NCBI GenBank assembly: GCA_030770425.1
Contig: JASJFT010000001.1
Coordinates: forward strand, 496,001 to 560,000
Source: Darksidea phi
Taxonomy: Eukaryota; Ascomycota; Dothideomycetes; Pleosporales; Lentitheciaceae
Direction: 5' to 3'
DNA: 64,000 bases
Below, one piece after another: positions 44,401-55,852 of this stretch. The notes below the pieces were generated by a model that had not been told where the DNA came from, did not search any database, and was given only the letters and a program-made list of their open reading frames with translations. The position numbers were made by a program, and so were the translations under genes. Every line of letters begins with the position of its first letter. Within the stretch, counting starts at the first letter, position 1.

Positions 44401-44932
44401 GATCAATGCCTAGCTTGTTTGCTAATGATGGTATTCGAAGGCTTGGCGGGTCGAGGGCGCCGGCGACGATGGCGTTCGAGGCGCTTTTCGAGAAGAGCGG
44501 AGAGGTGTTTGTGTCATCTTCTTCGGCGTCGTCATCATCATCGCCGTAGTCGTCTTCGTCAATGGTACGGGTTGGTTTCTTGGGTGTCGCGGTCGGGCGC
44601 GCGTCATGTGCTGCGGGAGCGACGTCGGCAGGCGGCTTCGTCCCAGCATCCTCCTCATCATCAACATCCTCTTTATGCGCGCCTCCCAGTAGCGCCGCAA
44701 GGCGCGCTTCAGTGCGGAGATACTGCTCCCGCCAGCGCGCTGCCCGCGGGTCCTCCTCCGCTATCGTATCCACCCCCTCCCCCAATGTGTTATGGTTGGA
44801 GCCGTTTGACATGGCCTCATCGCTCAATGCGGTGTTCGGCGTGCGCAAGCGAATCGCATTCGAGGGCTGAGGGGGCAGACGTGCATAGTGTGGGCGCTCT
44901 GTCGATGATGGACGATGTACAGCGCGCGACAT
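41422..44932 (-). CDS. spt7: SAGA complex subunit Spt7 (bromodomain and histone-fold)
   Basis: Exons 42680..44932, 41938..42623 and 41422..41887 give 1134 aa from the Met at 44932; an in-frame Met at 45034 would add 34 residues. Introns are 42624..42679 (GTTGGT donor, AACTAAT branch) and 41888..41937 (GTATGT donor). The N-terminal 300 residues are acidic and disordered. A bromodomain (about 327-396) contains [14 protein letters not shown] and the acetyl-lysine Asn in WANCLKYN. A Ser/Pro-rich acidic linker follows, then the Spt7 segment ([20 protein letters not shown], about 610-630) and a histone-fold (about 770-830: [22 protein letters not shown]). The C-terminal tail is basic with clustered Arg/Lys. 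Spt7 is a scaffold of the SAGA coactivator in the nucleus, and its histone-fold pairs with Ada1. The gene is complete and typical. Confidence 0.93.
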
Positions 44933-45868
44933 GTCGCTGCTGTGGGGATGTCCCGCCAAGACCTCCTCACAACGCTGCGAAGCCTTTCGGGCGGCCTCCG
45001 ACCTCGTGCAGGTGTCGCGACGGCCTAAAAGCAAGCATGGAAGAGGCCCAGCGGTGTACGAACCGAATGCCGATGGATTTGAGATGGAATATGCCGTTGT
45101 GGTGGTGGCCTTGATGGCCGAAGTTGCGGGCGGTCGCTGGCTATGTTCCGTTGACGGGTGAGCCTTCTGTAAAGGAAGTTCGAGTAAGGTTGGTCGCTAA
45201 CCCGTTACGGGCGTTACGCTAAGCCCGATATGGCGCCATCCACATTCAACTATGCCGCGGCTCGCACTGTGAGGTACAAGATACACTGTGCCTCCTGCTG
45301 TTATTCAGCACACTTAGTTGTTAGTGAAAGCATCCATATACAAGAACTTTTGCGTCTACCGAACAAAATACGTTGGGCTTGGCGCGCCTGTTGTGCGGAT
45401 AGAAGGTGGGGTTTACTGCTTCCTAAAGAGATCTCAAATGCTTATTTGAAGACTCGCTGAACAAAATCTGTAGGATAAGGGACAGTACCTGCAGAGGCTC
45501 GTTGATATTACTGGCGGTTTTAAGCCAAATAGATCAATTGGCATGGTATGGCGCTTCTTTGGAATCGTAATATGTGTCAGCTACAAGCATGGACGTTTAT
45601 CACTCAGCGCAGATTCTCTTTCACTTCATATATACCGTTGCAAGTCTCAAGTGCTAGATGTAGTAGTCTCCACGTGATTCGTGATCGGCACCGAGTTGGC
45701 CAACGGCGTGCCGAGAGCGGCTAAGCCTGCGTAGGACAAGGTTGTCTACAAACCGAAGAACACCTAGGGCATATGACAACTCAGTTCCTAACCAACCGCC
45801 TATTACTGCAGAACTGCACCGTATCATGCGCAATTTCCGGTAGCACATGAGACTTCGATCACAGCAAT
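44933..45868. promoter_or_regulatory. Divergent promoter region of Spt7 and VanZ-like genes
   Basis: About 940 bp between divergent starts. The left part may still be Spt7 leader or, if the upstream Met at 45034 is used, coding. Overlapping plus frames in the Spt7 5' end are shadows. No gene seen. Confidence 0.5.
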
Positions 45869-46875
45869 ATGTTGCGCATCCGGAAACCTTTCGCCGGTAC
45901 GTACAAGCTCGCCATGCCGTCATAGCCTGGTCAGTCAAGTTGCTTCGCGGTTGTTGCCTAGGTCACGATATGCACATATGCAGCTTTTGAGAGCTCGGGG
46001 TGGTCTCAGAGAGCAATTCCGCACCGCAGGTGAAGAGCATACCTTTATTGCAGCAGTCTACCCGGCTGCCGGTCTATGCGACAATCCAGGCAGCTCCGCG
46101 CCTCTCTTCTCCATCACCGTCCACATCGCTCAAGCTATCTCTCCCACGTCGGAGCCGTCGGGTCTCCCTACAGTATGGCTAACAGCCCATCACAGCGGCC
46201 TTCATCGCCATAATCCTCATTTCCGCCGCCGGCGCCTTCTCCACACCCGACTACAAGATCCCCACCTACGGCCAATCCGACAAAGCCCTCCATTTCGTCG
46301 CCTTCTTCGCGCTCACACTTTCGTTCTACTGGATTCTTGAGGCGGCGCGAAGGAAGGTGCTACAGCTAACATTTACGGTCTGTACGCTGGGGCTGGGATT
46401 CGCCAGTGAAATCATCCAGGGATTGTTGCCGGTAAGTCTTACGGTTCTTCACATAGAGGGAATTAGGAATGTTTAGAGTAGAAACATGCGGAACGATTCC
46501 TGGACAGAGAGCCTGAGGATCAGGCTAACGTTAATGCAGATCAATCGTGAATTTGACTACTACGACATCCTCGCGAATGTTCTGGGGTCTGTAAGCGCTA
46601 TTGCGCTATGCAATTGGTACCACAAGCGCATGCTGGAGCGAAAGCGAGCAGCAAGAGGCTACGGAGCGGTTGCGGGCGATGATCACGATCTGGACGTGGA
46701 ACTTGAAGAGGGCATTGGCGGGCAAGAAACGGGCATTGAAAGGCCTACTGTTGAGGAGGAACTCGAACGCTGGGATGAGAATGCGGAGGATTGGGACACT
46801 ACCGAGCCAGGCGACATTTCGAATGGTCCGGCTGCTGGTGGAGATTTGGGCGAGGGGAAGAAGCGGAATGATTGA
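45869..46875 (+). CDS. VanZ-like family membrane protein
   Basis: Exons 45869..45896, 46196..46431 and 46540..46875 give 199 aa. The first intron is 299 bp (GTACGT donor, GGCTAAC branch, CACAG acceptor), long for this window; the second is 108 bp. The 28-nt first exon encodes MLRIRKPFA, the usual N-terminus of fungal members, and joins in phase 1 to AAFIAIILISAAGAF. Four hydrophobic segments lie within residues 9-115: a DKALHFVAFFAL helix with the conserved His, the FASEIIQGLLP segment with the conserved Glu and Gln, then DYYDILANVLGS. These correspond to VanZ-like domain landmarks. The tail (about 120-199) is acidic and Gly-rich. VanZ in bacteria gives low-level teicoplanin resistance; the fungal function is unknown, and no drug-resistance role is implied. 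Confidence 0.85.
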
Positions 46876-47316
46876 GGGTGACGTACTATTGTAGTGATCA
46901 TGGCCCTGGCACTCGATGATTTCTGAATACTTGGATCAATAAAGCATTGTATGTTCCTAGGTCCGTAACTGTTGTACTTGATACCTTGCCCCGGCCCTTC
47001 CGGTCGTCTTAATGTACTGGACGTTTCTCTTTGTTACCCGAATGCAAGGTTCGGCTTCGCAGGATTCATGAAGTATCATAAGGTCAAGTTCGCTTGAGGA
47101 TGCATATCGATTCGGTATACGTTAACAAGCCCATAGCTAGCTCCCGGTGTCCAAGAATGTCCCGTTTTGAGCATGCCTGCGACCATGATTTGTCACATTG
47201 GTTTGCCTAACATCCTTGGATTCATGCGTATATTTGCGGCATGAGATCCCGAAAGAACCCGTTAATCCATACCAGGCGCCTTGACTGATTCACCGCTCCC
47301 TATCCGCATTGTTCCT
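46876..47316. other. Convergent intergenic region
   Basis: Between the VanZ-like and eS26 3' ends. A polyadenylation-type hexamer AATAAA is at 46938-46943. I see no gene. Confidence 0.55.
46938..46943 (+). terminator. Putative polyadenylation signal of the VanZ-like gene
   Basis: AATAAA about 63 bp after the stop codon, followed by a GT-rich stretch. Fungal signals are degenerate, so this is a position-based suggestion. Confidence 0.45.
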
Positions 47317-47872
47317 CTACGCCGTCGTAGTCTTAGCGGCCTGCTGATTGGGGTTGACCTTCTTTCCGTCCTTGTTGTACCTGACTCGGGGCGGGGGAGC
47401 ACGATTGCGGCGGCCTTCACGCGAGCGGACACTGTTTGCCATATTAGAAACTGTGGGCATTCTCATAAGTTGATTTAAAGCGAGGCGTACCGGACGATCT
47501 TGCCATGAATAGCGCAGGACACACAGTACTGGAGTTTCAGGTACATCTTGGGGACGGTGTACTCTGGGAAGACGGAGGCATCGGAAATATCACCTGTCTA
47601 GCACATTAGCTTTTGTCTCCTATAATGTAGCTTGTCGGTGGTGTTCGGGGAGCAGAGCGTGGCAACGTACGGATGGCGGCAGACTCGACCATGTTCCTGA
47701 TGGTGAATCTCTTGATTGCCTTGTCCTTGGGAGTGCATCGCGAGCAGTTGGAGCAGCGGATTGGCTTGACGTGGCCGCGGCCCTTCTTGTTGCGACCGCT
47801 GTAGGCTGTTAGTCTTTACTAGGCCTGCAGGAGGTTCACCATTGCGTACTTGGATGCTCGCTTCTTGACCAT
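47317..47872 (-). CDS. rps26: Cytosolic 40S ribosomal protein eS26
   Basis: Four exons: 47850..47872, 47671..47798, 47491..47593 and 47317..47431, giving 122 aa, within the family range. Introns are 47799..47849, 47594..47670 and 47432..47490; all three donors are GTACG(C/T). Splicing yields [16 protein letters not shown], then [23 protein letters not shown] with the first two zinc-binding Cys pairs, then [18 protein letters not shown] with the second pair, and the basic tail [15 protein letters not shown]. The start is in a CCACCATGG context, typical for a highly expressed gene. eS26 sits at the mRNA exit channel of the 40S subunit and contacts mRNA upstream of the start codon. Three introns in a 369-nt coding region is notable but usual for ribosomal protein genes of filamentous fungi. 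Confidence 0.96.
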
Positions 47873-48576
47873 GGTGGGCTGATTCTATCTTCCGTTAGTG
47901 GGTCGAGTGAGTTGTGTCGGGGAAGATTGTGCGCACCAAAGATGTGGTATCTAAGAGTCAGTAATGGGGGGTTGACGATGTAGTGTCGTCTTGCGACGGG
48001 CACCTTGCAGCCAAAATCGACCGTGGGTTTAGCGAGCGCTAGCTTGATCCGTCGTTATCTTATCTGATCTCTTGGCACTCACAACTATCGACATGCTTCA
48101 CCAGTTAACGGATGTTAATGATCGAAGGAACAGTGAACAGCTTATGGCTTCATAGACACTCCATAGACTTTGCTTGGAATATACACTCTCGCTGTTCACG
48201 TCATTTGCTCTCTGCGTAACATAAACAGCGAGTACGCCGTTCTGTCAGGTCCAAGAACAGCACGTAATTATTCACGCAAACTCAACCGCTACTATTTATT
48301 ACTTGTACCGATTACCTTCGAGGGATAATACTTTCTAGACCGCCCTTCCTGTCGAGCGTGGAAGCCAGTGTATGTCCTTGTGACCCGAGCGCAGAAGGCG
48401 CTTTGCCGAACAGGGTCCGCCCGCGGCGCGTTGTTGTCCCCGTTTGGTTGCTACGGCTGCCAGGATCTCCTCCGACTCTCGAATCGAGTCTCTTCTACTA
48501 CTGGCTACATCCACGAACATCTGTTCTTCGACCGCAAGTGAGGCCTCCTTCTTCGTCTCCGTCCCAAATCGCAAGC
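47873..48576. promoter_or_regulatory. Divergent promoter region of eS26 and CBS-PB1 genes
   Basis: About 700 bp between divergent start codons. A 5'-UTR intron in eS26 is possible (a GT-rich segment at 47890-48080) but cannot be proven. No other gene seen. Confidence 0.5.
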
Positions 48577-50733
48577 ATGTCCCACACCGGCACCTTCAGA
48601 GGCACGCCGAAAAACCGCAACACCGCCCAGGCTCCGGCTCAGTTCACCAACAGTCCGTCCGCCATCCCACGTCCGGCCTTCGAGACGCATGCGTCACAAA
48701 GCGATGCCGGCACATCTACCATGAGTGCCAGTCGGCAGAAGATGTCGAAGAGGGATGAGGTATGCGCTCTTGAAAGAACTTGTGTCAAGCCCGAACCTCC
48801 CCTTACGAGAATTACAGGCTATTCGACGCAAGATCGAAACCGACCTCAACAAGAAGAAGAACCCCGGAGGCCGCGTGCGCCAGACGAGGAAGGCTCCCCC
48901 TGGCACTGTCCTCGCCCTGAAGCCCAGCCAGGCCTTACAGATCAAGCCGAATACCACCGTCGCCGAAGCCGCCCAGCTAATGGCAGCAAAGAGGGAGGAC
49001 TGTGTCTTGGTTACGGATGATGATGATCACATTGCCGGTATCTTTACAGCGAAGGATTTGGCCTTCCGAGTCGTCGGCGCCGGTATCAAGGCACGCGACA
49101 TCACCATCGCAGACATCATGACGAAGAACCCTCTCTGTGCCAAGACCGATACAAGTGCTACGGATGCTTTGGATTTGATGGTCCGGAAAGGTTTCCGCCA
49201 TTTGCCCGTTATGGATGAGAATCACGACATCTCTGGTATTCTGGACATTACAAAGTGTTTCTATGATGCTATGGAGAAGCTTGAGCGTGCCTACAGCTCT
49301 TCCCGCAAGCTTTACGATGCGCTAGAGGGTGTGCAGGCGGAGATGGGCTCCAGTCAGCCCCAACAGATCATTCAATATGTTGAGGCTATCCGGCAGAAGA
49401 TGTCTGGTCCTACTCTAGAGTCCGTTTTGAACGGTCTGCCCCCAACGACCGTCTCAGTTCGCACGTCGGTCAAAGAAGCTGCCGCACTGATGAAGGAGAA
49501 TCACACCACTGCAGTCTTGGTGCAAGATCAAGGGTCGATCACTGGCATTTTCACCAGCAAGGATGTCGTACTTCGTGTCATCGCCGCTGGGCTTGACCCC
49601 GCTACATGTAGTGTTGTGAGAGTCATGACACCTCACCCTGACTTTGCACCGATGGATATGAGCATCCAGGCCGCTCTTCGCAAGATGCATGGTGAGCAGC
49701 TTGCAAAGTTAAGGGTTGGTCTCCGCTAATTAGTTTTCTAGACGGTCACTATCTGAACCTACCCGTCATGAGCGATGCTGGAGAAATAGTCGGCATGGTG
49801 GACGTTCTGAAGCTGACATATGCCACGCTCGATCAGGTATGTTGCTCGTTAGTCATCAATACATTATCTCATATAGTATAGATCAACAACATCAGCACAA
49901 CAGATAGCGAGGGTCCCGCTTGGAACAAGTTCTGGATGTCATTAGACAACGAGACTGAGTCGATGATGTCTGGAGAAGGTGGTAGCCGTGTACCTGGCAC
50001 TCCGGATCACCGGTCGATGATGTCGCTCGATCACCAGCGGCCTGGACTCCATGATCGCGGGGATAGTGTCCTTCCTAATGAGTCCGCGTCGATGCATGGC
50101 GGTGAATCCCCACCTGCTTCCGCCTTGGGTGGCGCCCCCCCCGTAGCATTGGAAGATACGCCGTTCGCGTTCAAGTTCAAGGCTCCTAGTGGACGTGTTC
50201 ACCGTCTGCAGGTGGTCGCTTCTGCTGGCATCGAGGAGCTTATTTCGCACGTTGCCGCGAAGCTCGGATCTGAAGTTGACACCATAGGAGGCGCTCCAAG
50301 ATTCGAGGATGGGAAGATTTCCAAGGCAGGCTTTGCGTTGAGCTACCTTGATAACGAGGGTGACACTGTTTCTATCACCACAAACGACGACCTCGTCGAG
50401 GCGATTAGCCTTTCGCGCCTTGCACATCGGGACAAGGTCGACCTCTTTGTTCATGACCCAGAAAAACCACCGCTTGCGGCGACAGTCGAGCCGCAGCCCG
50501 CGCTAGCCAAACCAGTCACACCCCCAGAGTCTGTGCTTCGAGAACGCAAGCAGTTCTTTGACGACGAAGAGGAGATGGCACGCCCTAGATCCCAGCGTCA
50601 GCCACCGGCGGTTGCCAAGCAAGAAGAACTCATTGCTGGTGTGCCTAATGACCTCCTAGTCCCCGGAGCTCTTGTCGGTCTCGCAGTCGTCATCATCGCT
50701 GTGTTTGCTATGGGCCGTGCTTCTAGTCGGTAG
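48577..50733 (+). CDS. Four-CBS plus PB1 domain protein with C-terminal membrane anchor (Mug70-like)
   Basis: Exons 48577..48759, 48818..49691, 49742..49836 and 49882..50733 give 667 aa. Introns are 58, 50 and 45 bp; the second (GTGAGC donor, TTTTCTAG acceptor) joins KMH to DGHYLNLPVM. The N-terminal 75 residues are Ser/Thr-rich and basic. Two CBS pairs follow: about 95-210 (VLVTDDDDHIAGIFTAKD, RHLPVMDENHDISGILD) and about 255-385 (AVLVQDQGSITGIFTSKD, LPVMSDAGEIVGMVD). A Ser-rich linker leads to a PB1 domain (about 455-535: FKFKAPSGRVHRLQV, then the acidic NEGDTVSITTNDDL loop). The end is a single hydrophobic helix (about 640-662) followed by a few polar residues, a tail-anchor pattern. CBS pairs bind adenosine ligands; PB1 mediates heteromerisation. 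Fission yeast Mug70 shares this architecture but its role is undefined. Confidence 0.92.
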
Positions 50734-51571
50734 AATCGTTGGGGATACGTTTTGGGGATACTTTTGGCCGTGGATAGAACGTAAGATCGGTGTATTGCTA
50801 CTCTTGGTTTGATATCCCTAGATGCACGTTTTCGAGTAATGGCTGTGTCTTCTAGGCCTTAATATAGTGTTTGTATTGAGTAGTGAACGGTAGTAATCCT
50901 TTCGAAATCTGAATATCACGATCTTAAAGTGACGTCTGGTTGGCGATTCTCTCGGTTTCGGGTGCGAACGTATCATAGCAAGCCAAAGGATATCGCTAGT
51001 TTTCATTTTATTCCTTCTTGGTCTGGTGTATGTACTTCACTCGTAAAGACTTGTAGTAGTATCGGCCAAACATGGATTTGCCCAACCCTTTTTGTAGACT
51101 GGAGAGTGATGAGGATAAGTCAACGATCATGACCTCTGACTCGACCTGTACATATTGAAATTATATGAGCACGGAGCAGATTCGCCATATGGCGGCGTGT
51201 GTCCAGCGCTCGCGTTTGACTCGCTCGTGGTTGTGTTGTCATGGAGCCCGACACCCCGGTCATTTCTCTGCCTACATTTTTTACCCAGAAGCGCGCCCTC
51301 GCGAAACCCCACCAAAACAGCTCCACCAATTTTCCACGACAGTCCCTGGAAGCCCGCGATTCTGCAGCTTCCCGTTGAAGTGAAAGAAAACCTTCTCGTC
51401 CGAGCCACTCAACGCAATCCCGACCCTTTACGCGCTTCTGTGCCCCACGGCATTTACGCTCTAGCCCCGCCATCTCACACCCACCGCCAGTCCCCTGCCT
51501 GCGCCTGGTGCAGCGAACACCGACCACGAAGAAACGGGGCCGCACCCCAGCTCTCAGCAAAGCTAGAAAAT
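50734..51571. other. Intergenic region upstream of importin
   Basis: 3' flank of the CBS-PB1 gene and promoter of the importin gene. Overlapping frames reaching 203 aa include the first importin exon extended upstream in frame to 51155; the added part has no conserved sequence and the Met at 51572 is preferred. Nothing else seen. Confidence 0.5.
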
Positions 51572-54500
51572 ATGGCGTCTCTGCCGGAACAAGTTCACGC
51601 TGCTCTCACGAATTTGCTGAGGGGTCTGCAGTCGCCGGACAATGTGGAGCGCACGGCTGCGGAGGACCAGTTGAACCAAGAATGGTTCGCACAGAGGCCC
51701 GATGTGCTCTTGATGGGTCTATCTGAGCAGCTAGACTTTGCTCCGGACTCACCGGTGAGTGTATAACTCTGTGAATCTGGATAGACACGGCATCTCACTT
51801 TTGTTCGCGCGCAGACTCGAACATTTGCTGCCGTGTTGTTTAGGCGACAGTCCTCGAAACCACGCAAGGGGCCATCGGGCCAGACACAGGACGCCTTTTT
51901 GACCATCAATCAACCTGAGCGAGAAAACATACGCGCGAGGTTGCTGCAATGCTTGGGCAAGGAAGCAGAACCCTCAGTGAGGGGTAAGATCGCGGATGCT
52001 GTGGCGGAGCTTGCACGACAGCACACAGACGAAGGTAGTCCTCAGCCCGATACAGCAGACCAATATGGGTACTGATGGAAACAGGTGTGGCATGGCCGGA
52101 ACTTCTAGGAGCGCTGTTCCAGGCCAGTCAATCAAATGATCCTGCACAGCGGGAAACCGCTTTTAGAATATTTTCAACCACACCAGGAATAATAGAGAAG
52201 CAACATGAGGACGTCGTCATGACCGCGTTCAAGGGCGGATTTGCGGACAGCGATACATCGGTAAGAAAGCACACTCGAAGAGACAAGGCAAACACTCACG
52301 GCCAGCTTAGGTCCGCATCTCCGCCGTGGAAGCTTTCGCATCCTTTTTCCGCTCCATCAACAAGAAGGCCCAACCCAAGTACTACGCGCTCATTCCCGAG
52401 ATTCTAAACATCCTCCCACCTATTAAGGAGTCTCAAGATGGAGAATTGCTTACCAAGGCCCTAGTTTCCCTGATTGACCTGGCTGAGATCGCTCCAAAGA
52501 TGTTCAAGCCTCTCTTCAACAGCCTGGTGCAGTTTAGCGTGTCGGTCATCCAAGACAAAGACCTTGGGGACACGCCGCGCCAGAATGCGCTTGAACTTAT
52601 GGCCACTTTTGCCGACAATGCGCCACTAATGTGCAAAAAGGATCCCAACTTTACCAACGATATGGTGACTCAGTGCTTGTCGCTAATGACTGACGTTGGC
52701 ATTGACGATGATGACGCCGAGGAGTGGAATGAGTCTGAAGATGTAAGTGTTATACCAGTAAGTAAGGCAATTTTCTAATCATGCGTAGCTTGATCAAGAC
52801 GAAAGCGACTCAAATCATGTTGCGGGAGAGCAGTGCATGGATCGTCTAGCCAACAAGCTTGGTGGCCAGGCAATTTTACCACCGACCTTCAATTGGCTCC
52901 CAAGAATGATGACCTCTTCGGCCTGGCGAGACCGACATGCCGCGCTCATGGCTATTTCTGCAATCTCTGAAGGTTGCTGCGAGCTCATGATCGGAGAACT
53001 TGACAAAGTCCTCGATCTGGTCCTACCTGCTCTGCGGGATCCCCACCCGCGAGTACGATGGGCAGGTTGCAACGCCGTCGGACAAATGAGTACCGATTTT
53101 GCCGGCACAATGCAAGATAAGTACCACGGGGTTGTCCTGCCAAATATCATTCCAGTCCTGGAATCATCCGAACCTCGTGTGCAAGCGCATGCCGCAGCTG
53201 CACTTGTCAACTTCTGCGAAGAGGCTGAGAAGAACATTCTCGAGCCTTATCTTGACCAACTGCTGAGCCACCTGCTCATGCTGCTGCAGAGCCCGAAGCG
53301 ATTTGTGCAAGAGCAGGCTCTGTCGACCATTGCTACAGTGGCCGATTCCGCTGAAGCTGCTTTCTCAAAGTACTACGATACGCTGATGCCTTTGCTCTTC
53401 AACGTTCTGAACGAAGAGCAATCAAAGGAATATCGCCTTCTTCGAGCTAAAGCTATGGAGTGTGCTACGCTCATTGCGCTTGCAGTGGGCAAAGATCGAA
53501 TGGCTGGCGATGCTCTCTCGCTCGTGCAGCTACTGGGTCGCATTCAAAATGCCGTTTCCGATGCGGACGATCCACAGACATCGTATTTGCTGCATTGCTG
53601 GGGTCGTATGTGCCGAGTGCTAGAAAAGGAGTTTGTGCCATTCCTCGGTGGGGTGATTCCACCCCTCATTGAGCTTGCCGCAGCCAAGGCCGACATTCAG
53701 CTTCTAGATGATGAAGACCAAGTCGCACAGGTTCAAGAGGAGGATGGCTGGGAGCTAGTACCTATTAAAGGTAAGGTCATTGGCATCAAGACCAGCACGC
53801 TGGATGACAAGCATATGGCTACCGAGCTCATTGCCATTTACGCAAAAGTGCTAGAAGAAGCTTTCGAACCATATGTTAATGACATCATGGACAACATCGC
53901 GCTTCCCGGGCTAGCCTTCTTCTTCCACGACCCGGTACGAGTAGCAGCAGCCAAGTGCATTCCAGCACTCCTCAACGCCTACAAGAAAGCACATGGGCCT
54001 CAGTCAACGCAGCTCGGTCAGCTATGGGAGCGGACAGTTGAGCGTGTCCTTGAGGTTCTGAGCACCGAGCCCGCTATCGACACACTGGCAGAGATGTATC
54101 AGTGCTTCTACGAATGCCTTGAATGCATCGGTAAGGATTGCTTGACCAGCACGCACATGGCTACGTTCATCGAATCCGCTCGAAGTGTTCTAGATGATTA
54201 TCAGAAGCGCGTAAAGGAACGTCTCGAAGACCAGGCTGATAATGAAGATGGCGAGGAAACAAATGAAGAGGTTCTGTTCGCCATCCAGGATGACCAGACT
54301 TTGCTCTCCGACATGAACAAGGCTTTCCATACCATCTTTAAGCATTTGGGCACCGCCTTCTTGCCGCACTGGGAAAAACTCATGGATTTCTACACGATGG
54401 CCGCTGCCAACCAGGACCCTACACAGCGCCAATGGGCCATCTGCATATTCGATGATGTTCTCGAGTTCTGTGGGCCTCAATCATGGACCTACAACCAGCA

Positions 54501-55115
54501 AATCATGCAGCCCCTTATCGCTGGTATGCAAGACGATGTGCCGGCGAATCGCCAGGCGGCTGTATATGGTGTTGGTGTTGCAGCGCATCGGGGTGGAGAT
54601 GCGTGGTCAGAGTTCGCGGCCGCAAGCTTGCCAACGTTGTTCGCAATCACCCAGCGACCCACTGCACGCACGGATGATGATGTCTTCGCTACCGAAAACG
54701 CATGTGCGAGTATCGCAAAGGTTCTGCATTACAATGCCGCTAAGGTGCCGAACTGGCAAGACGTCGCTGCAGCATGGATAGACACGCTACCAGTAGTCAA
54801 CGATGAGGAGGCCGCGCCTCACGCCTATGCTTTCCTTGTTTCCCTAATTGAACAGTCAGTGTCCACTCAGCCCTTCTCCTCCTTCGACTTAATACTAATC
54901 TCAGCAGACAAAACTCCGCCACAGTCGGCCAAGCAGCCAAAATTTTCATATCCGTCGTCCAAGCCCTCGAAGCCGAAACCCTCCAAGGCAAAATCGCAAA
55001 CCACGTCGTCCAAAATGTCAAAGCGCTCATCCAAGCCACTAACATCAATCTTGCTCAAGTCGCCGCCAGCTTGACGCCTGAGCAGCAGCGGACTGTGCAA
55101 GTGTATTTCGGCTAG
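51572..55115 (+). CDS. Importin beta-3 (Kap121/Pse1) nuclear transport receptor
   Basis: Six exons: 51572..51754, 51815..52034, 52085..52260, 52311..52742, 52789..54854 and 54908..55115, giving 1094 aa, the standard size for this karyopherin. Introns are 60, 50, 50, 46 and 53 bp. Each junction restores HEAT-repeat helices; the last donor GTCAGT and TACTAATC branch give the C-terminal EQQNSATVGQAAKIF. The start MASLPEQVHAALTNLLRGLQSPDN begins HEAT repeat 1 directly. Landmarks are the TRTFAAVLFRRQ helix (about 62-73), the acidic loop near GIDDDDAEEWNESED (about 335), the RWAGCNAVGQMSTDF helix (about 430) and the long acidic insertion (DNEDGEETNEE, about 830). It imports ribosomal proteins, histones and other cargo through the nuclear pore and is released by Ran-GTP. 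The gene is complete. Confidence 0.95.
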
Positions 55116-55852
55116 GGGCTAAAGCACATTGCTCCCTTGGTGGACTACAGGGACAACTCTGCGGTGTATCATGAGTTCTCTGGCGTTGGATGTTTACATT
55201 TCGCGAAAGACTGATCCGAGATATTATGAGCCAAGAGAAATGATGTGCTGCATGGGAAGGGACCCTTTATGGAGGAATATGGTCGGGTGGGCAATTTTTA
55301 TAGTCTTCATGTCATTGTTTGGGTTCCCGTCACACGATTCCCCCCTTTCTCACTTCCTCTTGCGAATCCACCGTCTGTTTAATGTATGTAATAGAGGGGT
55401 TTGGGTCGGCGTAACTTAAGTTAGCTTAACTGAAATGTTTTGAGTAAAGAAATATCTTTGGTCTGCATAACGCTAGGCGCTTATTGCATGATGGATGTAG
55501 TCAACGAGAAGCGCGATCACGCGCGAGGTGCGTTAGGCGACACTTTCCGCAGGCGCTGTATTTAAAGTAACAGCAGTTTTACTGCAGAAATCATTAGGAC
55601 ATTCGACTGCATGGGTGGAAATCGTCGCTTATGTATTCTTGAGCTGCATCATTTTACACACATGATACTTAGCAGCCCTTCAATATTCCTTACCAAGAGC
55701 CGCAAACGCCTGGGAAGCCGCCCGTTATCGCAAGAGTCCGCTATGCCAATAATGCACACTCCAAGAAACTTTACCTCTACCTCTTATACACCGTGACCAC
55801 ACTGTTTTACCGAAGGATCGAATTGGATATTTTTCGCCAACACTCATCTTGA
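55116..55852. other. Convergent intergenic region
   Basis: 3' flanks of the importin and Vps4 genes. A 96-aa plus frame at 55129-55419 has no domain and starts just after the importin stop. I see no gene. Confidence 0.5.
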
